Shown: positions 23,582 to 33,502 of the stretch, in pieces
Numbering within the stretch: position 1 is the first letter of the stretch
Layout: every line of letters begins with the position of its first letter
NCBI RefSeq assembly: GCF_003340345.1
Contig: NZ_PPTQ01000001.1
Span: 124,001 to 188,000, forward strand
Length of the DNA: 64,000 bases
Direction: 5' to 3'
From: Paraeggerthella hongkongensis
GTDB lineage: Bacteria; Actinomycetota; Coriobacteriia; Coriobacteriales; Eggerthellaceae
Translations under genes and position numbers: made by a program
The notes under the pieces: model-generated
What the model saw: the letters and a program-made list of their open reading frames with translations, nothing else
Databases searched by the model: none
What the model was told of the DNA's origin: nothing

Positions 23582-24577
23582 ATGTTGTTCCAAGTGTACG
23601 GCGAGAACGCCGTGTACCAATGGCTCGGCTGGGCGATGGTGTTCATCTGCCTGATCCTGGTCAACGAAGTGGCGCGTCGTTCCAAGGCGGGAGGCGTGTT
23701 CTGCTTCCTGATCCTGCCCGCAGGGCTGACGGCGTACTTCATCGCCATCACCATCGGCGCCATGTCAGGCGCTCAGTGGGCGCTCGACAACCCCACGCAT
23801 CTGTACATGAACAGCTGGTTCCACTACGCGAAGCTGTACGCGGCAACCATCGGCTGCATCGGCTTCATGGCACTCAAGTACAAGTGGGGAAAGATCGGCA
23901 AGTCGCATTGGTTCAAGTGCTTCCCGTTCGTCATCGTGGCCATCAACATTCTGATCGCCGTGGTGAGCGACTTCGAAAGCGCCATTCGCGCCTGGGGCAC
24001 CACGTGGGTGTCCACCGAGGGCGTCACGCTCTACGGCGGCTGGCACAACGTGTTCAACGGCATCGCGGGCATCTTGAACATCTTCGTCATGACCGGTTGG
24101 TTCGGCATCTACGTGTCCAAGAAGAAGCAGGACATGCTGTGGCCTGACATGACCTGGGTGTTCATCATCTCCTACGACATCTGGAACTTCTGCTACACCT
24201 ACAACTGCCTGCCCACGCACTCCTGGTACTGCGGCCTGGCGCTGCTTCTGGCCCCCACCGTGGCGGCGATGCTGTGGAACAAGGGCGGCTGGATCCAGAA
24301 CCGCGCGTTCACGCTGGCCATCTGGTGCATGTTCGCGCAGTGCTTCCCGCTGTTCCTGGACGACAGCGTGTTCGCCGTGCAGTCCGTGAACGACCCGAAC
24401 GTGAACCTCGTCGTATCGGTGCTGGCGCTGGCGGCCAACGTGGCCGCGCTGGGGTACGTGGCGTACCGCAGCAAGAAGCTTGGCAGAAACCCCTACACCA
24501 ACGAGATATTCGTGGGAACGAAGGACTACGAGCAAGCCATGGCTCGTCGCGAGGACGCTCCTGCTCAGACGGCGTAG
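23582..24577 (+). CDS. DUF5692-family polytopic membrane protein
   Basis: The 331-residue product has about nine membrane segments, many Trp and Tyr residues in the interfaces, and a short charged cytoplasmic tail (TKDYEQAMARRED). I associate it with DUF5692, a family of unknown function that I recall from Eggerthellaceae. ATG at 23582 follows GAAGGAGGGTTCC. It is probably co-transcribed with the TetR regulator and ended by the terminator at 24629-24660. Transport or membrane redox roles are both possible; no catalytic motif is visible. Confidence 0.8.
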   Translation: MLFQVYGENAVYQWLGWAMVFICLILVNEVARRSKAGGVFCFLILPAGLTAYFIAITIGAMSGAQWALDNPTHLYMNSWFHYAKLYAATIGCIGFMALKYKWGKIGKSHWFKCFPFVIVAINILIAVVSDFESAIRAWGTTWVSTEGVTLYGGWHNVFNGIAGILNIFVMTGWFGIYVSKKKQDMLWPDMTWVFIISYDIWNFCYTYNCLPTHSWYCGLALLLAPTVAAMLWNKGGWIQNRAFTLAIWCMFAQCFPLFLDDSVFAVQSVNDPNVNLVVSVLALAANVAALGYVAYRSKKLGRNPYTNEIFVGTKDYEQAMARREDAPAQTA

Positions 24578-24628
24578 CGCCTGGCATATCGCAAGGCTTG
24601 CAACCGACAGCCTACATGCATTTTGCTT

Positions 24629-24660
24629 GAAGAACGGCCTGGGAATCCGGGTCGTTCTTC
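24629..24660 (+). terminator. Terminator of the TetR-DUF5692 unit
   Basis: GAAGAACG and CGTTCTTC (24629-24636, 24653-24660) form a stem followed by TTTG on the plus strand, 50 bases after the DUF5692 stop. The rest of 24661-24856 shows no gene. Confidence 0.7.
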
Positions 24661-24856
24661 TTTGCGTCCCGGCGCCTCTCGCGCACAATTCCCTCCCCTG
24701 TCGCCGCAACCGCCGCCGGGATCCGGGCCCCGGCGCGCGAGGCGCGCATCCCGGTAACGCTCGAGCCCGGACGCGGGTTTACCAAGCAGGCCCCGCATTG
24801 CTCGAGTCCAAACGCGAGGCCGCCAAGAAGGCGCGCGCTACTCCCTCTCCCACGCA

Positions 24857-24890
24857 GAAGGACCCGCAGCACATTCGCTGCGGGTCCTTC
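24857..24890 (-). terminator. Hairpin terminator after ppdK
   Basis: A 14-bp perfect stem (24857-24870, 24877-24890) with a 6-base loop lies 26 bases past the ppdK stop. A T tract is not evident, but the stem is strong and can act from both sides. Confidence 0.7.
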
Positions 24891-24915
24891 AAGCATGCAC
24901 GCTATTTGACGACGC

Positions 24916-27654
24916 TTACTTGTCGCGCGCGTCGCCCATCTTCTCGGCAAGGGCGGCCTGGCCAGCGGCCAAGCGAGCCAGCGGCACGCGATACGGCGAG
25001 CAGCTGACGTAGTCCAGCCCGATCTTGTGGAACATCTTCACGGAGTCGGGATCGCCGCCGTGTTCGCCGCATACGCCGCACACGATGTCGGGATTGCCCT
25101 TGTGGCCCAGCTCGACGCCCATCTCGACCAGCTTGGCAACGCCCGGATCGATGGTGGCGAAGGGGTTGTACGGCAGCAGGCGCTCGGCCAGGTACTGCGG
25201 AACGAACTCGGCCTCCACGTCGTCGCGGCTGAAGCCGAACGTCGTCTGGGTCAGGTCGTTCGTACCGAAGCTGAAGAAGTCCGCCTGCGTGGCGATCTCG
25301 TCAGCGGTAACGGCAGCGCGCGGCAGCTCGATCATGGTGCCCACGGGGATGTCCAGCTCGATGCCCTGCTCGGCGGCAACCTCAGCGATGGCCTCCTCGG
25401 CCACGCGACGCAGCTTCTCCAGCTCGGGCAGCACGGACACCAGCGGGATCATGATCTCGGGCTTCGGATCCAGGCCGCGCTTCTTGAGCTCGGCGCATGC
25501 CGTGGCGATGGCGCGCACCTGCATGACCGGCAGGATGGGATACACGATGCCCAAACGGCAGCCGCGCAGGCCCAGCATGGGGTTGGCCTCGCTCATCGAG
25601 TCGATCTGCTCCATGAGCTTGCGCTTCTCGGCGATGGTCGCCTTGTCGCCGCCGGTAGCCTCCAGCTTGGCGATCTCCACGTCAAGGGCGCGCGGGCTTT
25701 CCAGGAACTCGTGCAGCGGCGGATCGAGCAGGCGCACGATAACCGGCAGCCCGTCCATGGCTTCGAACATGCCCAGGAAGTCGCCCGTCTGAGCAGCCAG
25801 AAGATCGTTCACGGCCTTCTCGCGCACGGCTTCGTCCTCGTTCAGGATGAAGGTCTGGATGATCTGCTTGCGATCGCCCAGGAACATGTGCTCGGTACGG
25901 CACAGGCCGATGCCCGCAGCACCGAAACCGCGGGACAGCTCGGCGTCCTCGGGGTTGTCGGCATTGGCGCGCACGCCCAGCGTGCGGAACTCGTCAGCCC
26001 ACTCCAGGATGGTGTCCAGGTCGCCGGTAAGCTCGGGAAGCACCAGGTCGACAGCGCCCAGCACCACGATGCCCGACGTGCCGTCGATGGAGATCATGTC
26101 GCCCTCGTTGATGACGACGTCGGTGCCCACCACGATAGCCTGCTTCTTCTCGGCATCGATGCGCAGCGCCTCCACACCGCACACGCACGGAGTGCCCATG
26201 CCGCGCGCGATAACGGCAGCATGAGAGGTCTTGCCGCCGTGCGAGGTCAAGATGCCCTCGGCAGCGATCATGCCGGCCAGGTCGTCGGGGTTGGTCTCCC
26301 AGCGAACCAGCACGCACTTGCGACCAGCCTCGGAAACCTCGACGGCGTCCACAGCCGAGAACACGGCTTCGCCCACGGCAGCGCCCGGAGAGGCGTTCAG
26401 GCCGCGAGCCAGCACGTCGTAATCGGCGCTCTTGTCGAACTGCGGGTGCAGCAGCTGATCGAGCTGGTCGGGATCGACGCGCATGACGGCCTCCTCCTTC
26501 GAGATGAGGCCCTCCTTCTCCATCTCGATGGCGATGTGCAGCGCGGCGGCGGCGGTGCGCTTGCCCACGCGGGTCTGCAGCATCCACAGCTTGCCCTGCT
26601 CGATGGTGAACTCGATGTCGCACATGTCGCGGAAGTGGTTCTCCAGCGTCACGAACACTTCCTCCAGCTCGCGACCGGCCTCTTCCAGGCCCGCGACCTC
26701 TTTGAGCTCGGCGATGGGGCTCGTGTTGCGGATGCCCGCCACCACGTCCTCGCCCTGGGCGTTCACCAGGTAGTCGCCGTAGAATTCCTTGTCGCCGTTA
26801 GCGGGGTTGCGCGTGAACGCGACGCCCGTGGCGGAGGTGTTGCCCTTGTTGCCGAACACCATGGACTGCACGTTGACGGCAGTGCCCAGGTCATCGGCGA
26901 TCTTGTTCTGCTTGCGGTACAGCGTGGCGCGCGGGTTGTTCCAGCTGCCGAACACGGCCTCGATGGCAAGCTGCAACTGGGCCATGGGATCCTGCGGGAA
27001 CTGCATCGCGCCGTCCACCACGAGGCTCGGATAAGCTTCGGCGGAAACGTTCTCGGCGAAGATCTGCTTGAACTCGGCCACAAGCTCCTGCAGGTCCTCG
27101 GCGGTCAGGTCGGTGTCGGACGCCACGCCGCGCAGGTTCTTCATAGCGGTGATGGCGTTCTCGAACAGGTCGCCGTCCAGGCCCATGACCACGCCGGAGA
27201 ACATCTGGATGAAGCGACGGTAGGAGTCCCATGCGAAGCGCGGGTTCTCGGTCTGCTTGATCAGGCCGTTGATGGACTGGTCGTTCAGGCCCAGGTTCAG
27301 CACGGTGTCCATCATGCCCGGCATGGACATGGGAGCGCCGGAGCGAACGGAGACGAGCAGCGGATCCTCGGCATCGCCGATCTTCTTGCCCATGCGGGTC
27401 TCAAGATCCTCGCGGTACTCGCGGATGGTGTCGAGCGCGCCTTCGGGCCAGGTGTTGCCGGCATTGGCGTACTCCATGCACGTCTGGCACGTGATGGTGA
27501 ATCCCGGAGGTACGGGCAGACCGATGTTGGCCATTTCAGCAAGGTTCGCGCCCTTGCCGCCGAGGATCGCCTTCATGTTGGTATTGCCCTCGGTCACGTT
27601 GTTGCCCTGAGCGTCCTTGCCGAACGCATAGACTCGCTTGACTTCTTCAGTCAC
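24916..27654 (-). CDS. ppdK: Pyruvate, phosphate dikinase
   Basis: PPDK interconverts pyruvate, ATP and phosphate with phosphoenolpyruvate, AMP and pyrophosphate; it serves gluconeogenesis or PPi-linked glycolysis in anaerobes. The 912-residue product has the full length. It opens with the ATP-grasp domain (GGKGANLAEMA), has the phosphohistidine loop GGKTSHAAVIARGMGTPCVCG near residue 470, and ends with the PEP-binding barrel (GTNDLTQTTFGFSRDD, CGVCGEHGGDP). The start is GTG at 27654-27652 after AAGGAGAAAAA. The Thr two residues before the catalytic His is the known target of the regulator encoded just upstream. Confidence 0.98.
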   Translation of the reverse strand: MTEEVKRVYAFGKDAQGNNVTEGNTNMKAILGGKGANLAEMANIGLPVPPGFTITCQTCMEYANAGNTWPEGALDTIREYREDLETRMGKKIGDAEDPLLVSVRSGAPMSMPGMMDTVLNLGLNDQSINGLIKQTENPRFAWDSYRRFIQMFSGVVMGLDGDLFENAITAMKNLRGVASDTDLTAEDLQELVAEFKQIFAENVSAEAYPSLVVDGAMQFPQDPMAQLQLAIEAVFGSWNNPRATLYRKQNKIADDLGTAVNVQSMVFGNKGNTSATGVAFTRNPANGDKEFYGDYLVNAQGEDVVAGIRNTSPIAELKEVAGLEEAGRELEEVFVTLENHFRDMCDIEFTIEQGKLWMLQTRVGKRTAAAALHIAIEMEKEGLISKEEAVMRVDPDQLDQLLHPQFDKSADYDVLARGLNASPGAAVGEAVFSAVDAVEVSEAGRKCVLVRWETNPDDLAGMIAAEGILTSHGGKTSHAAVIARGMGTPCVCGVEALRIDAEKKQAIVVGTDVVINEGDMISIDGTSGIVVLGAVDLVLPELTGDLDTILEWADEFRTLGVRANADNPEDAELSRGFGAAGIGLCRTEHMFLGDRKQIIQTFILNEDEAVREKAVNDLLAAQTGDFLGMFEAMDGLPVIVRLLDPPLHEFLESPRALDVEIAKLEATGGDKATIAEKRKLMEQIDSMSEANPMLGLRGCRLGIVYPILPVMQVRAIATACAELKKRGLDPKPEIMIPLVSVLPELEKLRRVAEEAIAEVAAEQGIELDIPVGTMIELPRAAVTADEIATQADFFSFGTNDLTQTTFGFSRDDVEAEFVPQYLAERLLPYNPFATIDPGVAKLVEMGVELGHKGNPDIVCGVCGEHGGDPDSVKMFHKIGLDYVSCSPYRVPLARLAAGQAALAEKMGDARDK

Positions 27655-27711
27655 TTTTTCTCCTTAACCCGAAGTGCTTTTCGTTACCGTTTCGAACCTT
27701 GAGTCACAGGT

Positions 27712-28596
27712 CTAGCCCATCATATCAGCCGATGGCGGATGAACGCGCTCATAGTAGCGCAAAATCTCTTGAGCGGTTTCCTCAACGGCTCGATTTTCGG
27801 TGTGAATGACAATGCAGCCGAGTTTGCGCATCAGGGCGCGCGCCTTCTCCAGATCCTGGTAGACGAACTCGGGATCGGCGTAGCGCGAAGCCACCCCGCC
27901 GGCACGGCCGAGCCTTCTCTGGCGGATGCTCACCAGCACTTCCGCCGTGGTCATTAGCCCGAACAGCCGGGTGCGCTCCACATCGAAGATCTCCTTCGGC
28001 GGCTCCGTCGAGGGATCGAGCGGAATGTTCGCCACCTTGTAGCCCTGCTGCGAAAGGTAGATGGACGTCGGCGTTTTCGACGAGCGGGACACGCCCAAAA
28101 GCACGATGTCCGCCTGCGCGATCTCCTGCGGGTTGCGGCCGTCGTCGTGAGCGATGGTGAACTCGATGGCCTCGATCCGCCTGAAGTAGTACTGGTCGGC
28201 CACGTGCACGCTGCCCGGCGTCGTGGACGGAGCGAGCCCCGTCATGCGCGCGATGGCCCCCACGGCGCTCGTCATAAGGTCGACGGCCACTACGTCGTCG
28301 CGCGAGGCGGCGTACTCCGCCAGCCTGCGCGACAAGCCGGCGTCCACCAGCGTGTAGAAGACCAGGATACGGCCGTCGCCCGTGCGCTGCCGGTGGAAAG
28401 CGCTGTGCTCGTCGATGAACGCCTCGATCTCCTCGAACGTGCGCGCCTTCGGCAGCACCTCGATGATGGGATTCGTGACGCCGAACTGGGCGGCGGCCGC
28501 ACGGGCCACCGCCTGAGCCGTCAAGCCCACCGAGTCGCTTACCACATGGATGGTGGGCAGCGGCGTCGCGTTCTCGTGAACGATGAAATCGCCCAT
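27712..28596 (-). CDS. Pyruvate, phosphate dikinase regulatory protein (kinase/phosphotransferase)
   Basis: Members of this family (formerly DUF299) inactivate PPDK by ADP-dependent phosphorylation of a Thr next to the catalytic His and reactivate it by phosphate-dependent removal. The 294-residue product has the family's P-loop-like motif GVSRSSKTPTSIYLS, and the following stretch is typical (GYKVANIPL). ATG at 28596 is 5 bases past the glyS stop, and the gene precedes ppdK by 57 bases, which supports PPDK rather than PEP synthase as its target. Confidence 0.95.
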   Translation of the reverse strand: MGDFIVHENATPLPTIHVVSDSVGLTAQAVARAAAAQFGVTNPIIEVLPKARTFEEIEAFIDEHSAFHRQRTGDGRILVFYTLVDAGLSRRLAEYAASRDDVVAVDLMTSAVGAIARMTGLAPSTTPGSVHVADQYYFRRIEAIEFTIAHDDGRNPQEIAQADIVLLGVSRSSKTPTSIYLSQQGYKVANIPLDPSTEPPKEIFDVERTRLFGLMTTAEVLVSIRQRRLGRAGGVASRYADPEFVYQDLEKARALMRKLGCIVIHTENRAVEETAQEILRYYERVHPPSADMMG

Positions 28597-28600
28597 GGCG

Positions 28601-30691
28601 CTACTTGGCCGACTTCGCCATCTTGCCGAAGTCCGCCACGTGGGCGAACACGGCCACGAAGCGGTTCAGCAAGCGCAGGCGGTTCTCGCGCACCGCCTGG
28701 TCCTCGTCCATGATCATGACGTCCTCGAAGAAGGCGTCGATCGGCGCGCGCAGAGCCGAAAGCGCGGCGAGCGCGGCGGCGTAGTCGTCGGCGGCGAGCG
28801 CCTCGGACACGCGCGCGGCGGCCTCGTCGGTTGCGGTCAGGAGCGCGCGCTCCGCGTCGGCCGCCAGGGCCTCGTCCACGTCGGTGCCCAGCTTCGCGTC
28901 GCGCAGGTTGTTGGCGCGAGCGTACGCGATGGCCAGATTGTCGAACGCGTCGGGCGCGTTGGTGCGGGCCGCTTCGAGCGCGCGGGTGCGGGCGATAATC
29001 TGCGCCGGCTCCTCCACACCCGTGGCCAGCACGGCATCAACGGCGTCGGGCGAGCAGCCGCCGTCGCGCAGCATGACCTTCGTGCGCGTGACGAAGAAGT
29101 CCGACACCTCGGCGCGAACCGCGTCCCGATCGAACGCCACGCCGGCCGCCTGGTAGGTGGACAGCGCCGCATCGACGGCCGCCGCCAGGGAAACGGGCAG
29201 CCCCGCCTCGAGCATGGCAACGATGCCGATGGCGCTGCGGCGCAGGGCGAACGGATCGGACGAGCCGGTCGGACCCTGGCCTACCGCGAACAGGCCGCAG
29301 ATGGTGTCCAGCTTGTCGGCGGTCGCCACGATCTTGCCCACGTTGGACGCGGGCGGCTCGTCGCCGGAGAAACGCGGACGATAGTGATCGGCGATGGCGC
29401 GTGCCACCTGGTCGCTTTCGTTCGCGGCCTCGGCGTAGTACGACCCCATCACGCCCTGGACGCTGGTGAACTCCACCACGGCGTTCGTCACCAGGTCGGC
29501 CTTGGCCAGATACGCGGCGCGCTCGGCATCGGCGGCGTCGGCTTCGGAAAGCCGCGCGTCGCAAGCCAGGTGCTTCGCCAGCGCCACGATGCGGTCGGTC
29601 TTCGCCTTCATGGTGCCGAGCGTTTCCTGGAACACCACTTCGTCCAGACGATCGACGTATGCCTCGAGCGGGCGCTTGAGGTCCTCTTCGTAGAAGAACT
29701 TGGCGTCGGACAGGCGGGCGCGCACCACGCGCTCGTTGCCGTCGATGATGGTGGAAGCATGCGCCGGGTCGCCGTTGCTCACCACGATGAAGTTGTTGGT
29801 CAGCTTGTCGTTCGCATCGTACAGCGGGAAGTAGCGCTGATGCATGAGCATGGCGTCGACGATGATCTCCTCGGGCACGCGCAGGAACTCCTCGTCGAAG
29901 GTTCCCACCAACACGGTCGGCTGCTCGCAGAGGTTCGTGACCTCCAGCAGGGTCTTCTCAGGCAGCTCGGCGCGAGCGCCCGTCTGCGCCTCGGCCTGCG
30001 CCACGCCGACGCGAATGACCTGCTCGCGAGCCTGTTCGCTCGTCACCACATGCGCAGCCTCGACAACGTTCAGCAGGTCGGCGGCCGTGGCCACCTCGTG
30101 CGGGCCGGGCGCCAGGAAGCGATGGCCGCGCGTCAGGTTGCCGGCCGTCAAGCCCGCGAAGGAAACGGGGATCACGCGCTCGTCCAGCATGGCCACAAGC
30201 CAGCGCACCGGGCGCGAGAAGTACTCGCTCGTGGTGCCCCAGCGGCAGGACTTCGGCCACGAGATGCCCTCGATCACGCCCTCCAGCACGCCAGGCAGCA
30301 GCTCGGCCACGTCGCGCGCGGGAACGCTTCTCGTAGCGAACACGTACTCCACGCCGTTCTCCTCGCGGCGCTCGAGCGCTTCAACGTCGACGCCCTTGCC
30401 GCGCGCGAAACCGGCGGCGGCCTTCGTCGGGTTGCCTTCGGCGTCGAACGCGATCTTAGCGGACGGACCGCGGAACACCTCGTCAAGGGCCTCGGTTGTA
30501 TCGGCCACGTCGGACACCATCGCGATCAGGCGGCGAGGCGTGGTGTAGATGGCCACGTCGCCATGCGGTATGCGCACTTCGTCGAGCGCGGCCGGGACCA
30601 GCTTCTCAAGCTGAAGCGTTGCCTTGTGCAGATCGAACGCCGGAATCTCCTCGGTGCCGATCTCGAATGCGAGCGTATGCAGGGTGCTCAT
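28601..30691 (-). CDS. glyS: Glycine-tRNA ligase, beta subunit
   Basis: The beta chain binds tRNA in the alpha2-beta2 glycyl-tRNA synthetase. The 696-residue product has the usual length, the N-terminal [10 protein letters not shown] motif, the HD-like central part and a C-terminal anticodon-binding domain ([20 protein letters not shown]). Its ATG overlaps the glyQ TGA by 4 bases (ATGA), with AAAGGAGGAGGCACG before it. It is followed closely by the PPDK regulator. Confidence 0.97.
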   Translation of the reverse strand: MSTLHTLAFEIGTEEIPAFDLHKATLQLEKLVPAALDEVRIPHGDVAIYTTPRRLIAMVSDVADTTEALDEVFRGPSAKIAFDAEGNPTKAAAGFARGKGVDVEALERREENGVEYVFATRSVPARDVAELLPGVLEGVIEGISWPKSCRWGTTSEYFSRPVRWLVAMLDERVIPVSFAGLTAGNLTRGHRFLAPGPHEVATAADLLNVVEAAHVVTSEQAREQVIRVGVAQAEAQTGARAELPEKTLLEVTNLCEQPTVLVGTFDEEFLRVPEEIIVDAMLMHQRYFPLYDANDKLTNNFIVVSNGDPAHASTIIDGNERVVRARLSDAKFFYEEDLKRPLEAYVDRLDEVVFQETLGTMKAKTDRIVALAKHLACDARLSEADAADAERAAYLAKADLVTNAVVEFTSVQGVMGSYYAEAANESDQVARAIADHYRPRFSGDEPPASNVGKIVATADKLDTICGLFAVGQGPTGSSDPFALRRSAIGIVAMLEAGLPVSLAAAVDAALSTYQAAGVAFDRDAVRAEVSDFFVTRTKVMLRDGGCSPDAVDAVLATGVEEPAQIIARTRALEAARTNAPDAFDNLAIAYARANNLRDAKLGTDVDEALAADAERALLTATDEAAARVSEALAADDYAAALAALSALRAPIDAFFEDVMIMDEDQAVRENRLRLLNRFVAVFAHVADFGKMAKSAK

Positions 30692-31653
30692 CGTGCCTCC
30701 TCCTTTCCTGCCTCGACGTCTTCGGCGGGCTTGATGCCCACCACGTGCTCCATGTAGCTTGCGCACACAGCCTTCGCCAGCGTGCGAACGCGCAGGATGT
30801 AGGCCATGCGCTCGGTTGCGGAGATCACGCCGCGCGCGTCGAGCAGGTTGAACGTGTGGCAGCACTTGAGCACGCTGTCGTAAGCGGGCAGCGGCAAATC
30901 GGCATCGAGCGTGCGCTTGCACTCGGCTTCGCGCTCGTTGAACTCCTGGAACAGGAAGTCGGTGTCGGCCACTTCAAAGTTGAACTTGGAGTACTGGCGC
31001 TCGTTTTCCAGGTACACGTCGCCGTACGTGAACGTCACCCCGTCGGCTCCCCGGCTCCACACGATGTCGAACATGCTGTCCACACCCTGCACGAACATGG
31101 TCAAGCGCTCCAGGCCGTAGGCGATCTCCACCGGGACCGGGCTGCACTCGAAGCCGCCGACCTGCTGGAAGTAGGTGAACTGGGTCACCTCCATGCCGTC
31201 GATCCACACCTCCCAGCCAAGGCCCCAGGCGCCCAGCGTCGGGCTTTCCCAGTCGTCTTCCACGAAGCGGACGTCGTGCGCGTCCACGTCGATGCCGATG
31301 GCGCGCAGGCTGCCCAGGTACAGGTCCTGGATGTTGTCGGGCGAGGGCTTCATGAGCACCTGGAACTGGAAGTAGTGCTGGGTGCGGTTGGGGTTCTCGC
31401 CGTAGCGGCCATCGGTAGGACGGCGGCTGCCCTGCACGTAGGCCGTGCGCCACGTGTCGGGTCCCAACGAGCGAAGCGTGGTAGCGGGCGCGTTCGTGCC
31501 GGCGCCCACCTCGTTGTCGTAAGGCTGCAGGATAACGCAGCCCGCGTTTGCCCAGTAGCGCTGCAGGTTCATGATGACGTCCTGGAACGTCGGCGGCAGC
31601 TGATCGGCAGCCCCCTGCTGCTGCGCCAAAGCGTTTGCAGTTTCGGTTGACAT
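30688..31653 (-). CDS. glyQ: Glycine-tRNA ligase, alpha subunit
   Basis: The alpha chain carries the class II aminoacylation site that charges tRNA-Gly. The 321-residue product has the conserved blocks [31 protein letters not shown] and [22 protein letters not shown] at 31653 follows AAGGAGAGCC. It heads the glyQ-glyS-regulator-ppdK series. I see no T-box leader in the 48 bases before it. Confidence 0.98.
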   Translation of the reverse strand: MSTETANALAQQQGAADQLPPTFQDVIMNLQRYWANAGCVILQPYDNEVGAGTNAPATTLRSLGPDTWRTAYVQGSRRPTDGRYGENPNRTQHYFQFQVLMKPSPDNIQDLYLGSLRAIGIDVDAHDVRFVEDDWESPTLGAWGLGWEVWIDGMEVTQFTYFQQVGGFECSPVPVEIAYGLERLTMFVQGVDSMFDIVWSRGADGVTFTYGDVYLENERQYSKFNFEVADTDFLFQEFNEREAECKRTLDADLPLPAYDSVLKCCHTFNLLDARGVISATERMAYILRVRTLAKAVCASYMEHVVGIKPAEDVEAGKEEAR

Positions 31654-31701
31654 GGCTCTCCTTGTCCTCGTACGGAATCCCTCAGTGTGTTCGAACGCCC
31701 G

Positions 31702-32265
31702 CTATTCCAGCAGGCCGAAATTGTTCAAAGGCCAGTACACCAGCGCCCCCCGACCCGTAACCGAGCTGACCGGCACGGCGCCGAAGAAACGCGAGTCCTG
31801 CGAGTTGGTCCTATTGTCGCCCATCACCCAGATGAAGCCCTGCGGAACCGTGTAGGGATAGGTGACGTCGCTTGCCAGCGGATACGACGGCAAGCCGTTG
31901 GTGTAAGGTTCGGAAAGCGCCCTGCCGTCCACGTAGACCAGGCCGCTGTCGTCGATGGTGACCGTCTGCCCGCCCACGGCGATGCAGCGCTTGATCAGGA
32001 CGCGCCCGGGAATCTCGGGGTCTTGGAACGTCACGATGTCGCCCGGCGCAGGCTCGCGGAAATAGTAGCTCACCTTTTCGGAGAACACCATGTCCCCCGT
32101 CATGATGGTCTCTTCCATGGAGCCGGAAGGAATCTCGTACGGCTGGAACACGTAGGTCCTCAGCAACCATGACAGCCCGAAAACGAAGGCCACCATGATG
32201 ACCAGGCTGAAAAACGACCTGAGTATGCTCGGACGCTGACGATCGGCGTGCTGACCGGAATTCAT
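31702..32265 (-). CDS. lepB: Signal peptidase I
   Basis: This membrane-bound Ser-Lys protease removes signal peptides of exported proteins. The 187-residue product has one N-terminal membrane segment (about 13-35), the catalytic Ser in PSGSMEETI, the catalytic Lys in GRVLIKRCIAVGG, and the family box MGDNRTNSQDSRFFG. ATG at 32265 follows AAGGACAAGCAGG. A 474-base gap with inverted repeats separates it from trmD. Confidence 0.96.
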   Translation of the reverse strand: MNSGQHADRQRPSILRSFFSLVIMVAFVFGLSWLLRTYVFQPYEIPSGSMEETIMTGDMVFSEKVSYYFREPAPGDIVTFQDPEIPGRVLIKRCIAVGGQTVTIDDSGLVYVDGRALSEPYTNGLPSYPLASDVTYPYTVPQGFIWVMGDNRTNSQDSRFFGAVPVSSVTGRGALVYWPLNNFGLLE

Positions 32266-32739
32266 GAAGCCTGCTTGTCCTTTCGATGCGGGCGCGCGGC
32301 GCCCGAATGAGATCACGAGTGCCTATGATAGCGCGTTCGAGCGATTCGCCCGACCCGTTCGACAAAGTTTGCAGAAAAATCCCGATCACCGGGCGAAAGA
32401 GCAAAAGCCGCAGCAAGGCGAAGCCCCCGAGCTGCCGGGCGAACGCGGCGCGCGCACGAAAAACCGCCTTCGCTGGCAGGTTTTGACGGTTAGAGGTTCG
32501 TCGATGGACCCCTCGTTTTCGTCAGCGATCAAGCTGATTTGCATTCCACCAGGTCAGAGCATTGCGAAGACAAAACCGAGCACTCGAACGAAACCAGCGG
32601 GCCGGCCAAACGACCTCAAACCGTCAAAAGCTGCCACGGAACGTGATTTTTCGTGCGCTGAGCGAGAATCGGCCGGTCGCGACGCGGCAAAGGCCAGCCA
32701 GGCCGCGGAGCAGCAAGGCGACTGCCCGCCTTCGCCGCC
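32266..32739. other. 474-base intergenic region between lepB and trmD
   Basis: It contains the diverged inverted repeat at 32452-32658. No open frame here has a ribosome-binding site or recognisable product, and no clear promoter or terminator is visible. The base composition is a little lower in GC than the flanking genes. Confidence 0.5.
32452..32658. repeat. Imperfect 46-bp inverted repeat (39 of 46 matching)
   Basis: Arms 32452-32497 and 32613-32658 are reverse complements at 39 of 46 positions, including blocks of 12 (GCGCACGAAAAA) and 11 (TTTTGACGGTT) identical bases. Weaker similarity continues about 30 bases inward. The central spacer is 115 bases. It looks like two old inverted copies of one element, or a long RNA hairpin. 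Confidence 0.8.
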
Positions 32740-33459
32740 TTACAGGGCGTCGAGAAACTTCCGATCTTCGGGAGACAAGTCCACGGCATCGAGCAAGTCG
32801 GGGCGCAAGCGATAGGTGCGCTCCAGGCTGCATTCGCGACGCCAGCGAGCCACGGCTGCGTGGTTTCCCGATAAAAGAACCGGCGGAACCTCCATACCGC
32901 GAAACGAAGCCGGACGCGTGTACTGGGGATACTCCAAAAGGCCGTCGGCGAAGCTCTCGCCGAGAGCGCCCGTCTCGGCTCCCAGCACGCCCGGAACCTT
33001 GCGCACCACAGCGTCGATGACCACCATGGACGCCAGCTCGCCGCTCGTGAGCACGTAATCGCCCAGCGATATCACGCGATCAGCCAGCGTGTAGGCGCGC
33101 TCGTCGATGCCTTCGTAATGGCCGCACACGAACACCAGACGGTCTTCCTGCGCCAACTCGCACGCCAGCGCGTCGTCGAAAGGAGTCCCATGCGGGCTCA
33201 GGAAAATCGTGCAGGGGCGCGCAGGATGCCTGGCTACGATGTCATCGTGCGCCTCGAAGATGGGTTCGCATTTCATGACCAGCCCGTCGCCGCCGCCGTA
33301 CGGGTCGTCGTCGGTAGTGCGATGCCTGTCGTGCGTCCAATCCCGCAGGTCGTGCGCCTTGAATTCCAGTAGGCCCTTCTCCTGTGCGATGCGCATCATG
33401 GAAGACCCCATAACGGAATCGTACATGGACGGAAACGTCGAGAGCGTCTCGATGATCAC
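32740..33459 (-). CDS. trmD: tRNA (guanine-37-N1)-methyltransferase
   Basis: TrmD methylates G37 of tRNAs with S-adenosylmethionine and prevents frameshifting. The 239-residue product has the knotted SPOUT fold motifs: FVCGHYEGIDERA, ISLGDYVLTSGELA and ADGLLEYPQYTRPASF. The start is GTG at 33459 after AAAGGACCCTTCC. It ends the rpsP-khpA-rimM-trmD operon and starts 43 bases after rimM. Confidence 0.97.
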   Translation of the reverse strand: MIIETLSTFPSMYDSVMGSSMMRIAQEKGLLEFKAHDLRDWTHDRHRTTDDDPYGGGDGLVMKCEPIFEAHDDIVARHPARPCTIFLSPHGTPFDDALACELAQEDRLVFVCGHYEGIDERAYTLADRVISLGDYVLTSGELASMVVIDAVVRKVPGVLGAETGALGESFADGLLEYPQYTRPASFRGMEVPPVLLSGNHAAVARWRRECSLERTYRLRPDLLDAVDLSPEDRKFLDAL

Positions 33460-33502
33460 GGAAGGGTCCTTTCAGGCAAACGGAAAGCGCCGCGCAAGGA
33501 CG

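Noticed and set aside
25027-27702. Long open frame (891 codons) opposite ppdK
   Set aside because: It is a low-complexity His-, Leu- and Ala-rich translation typical of antisense frames; ppdK is certain.
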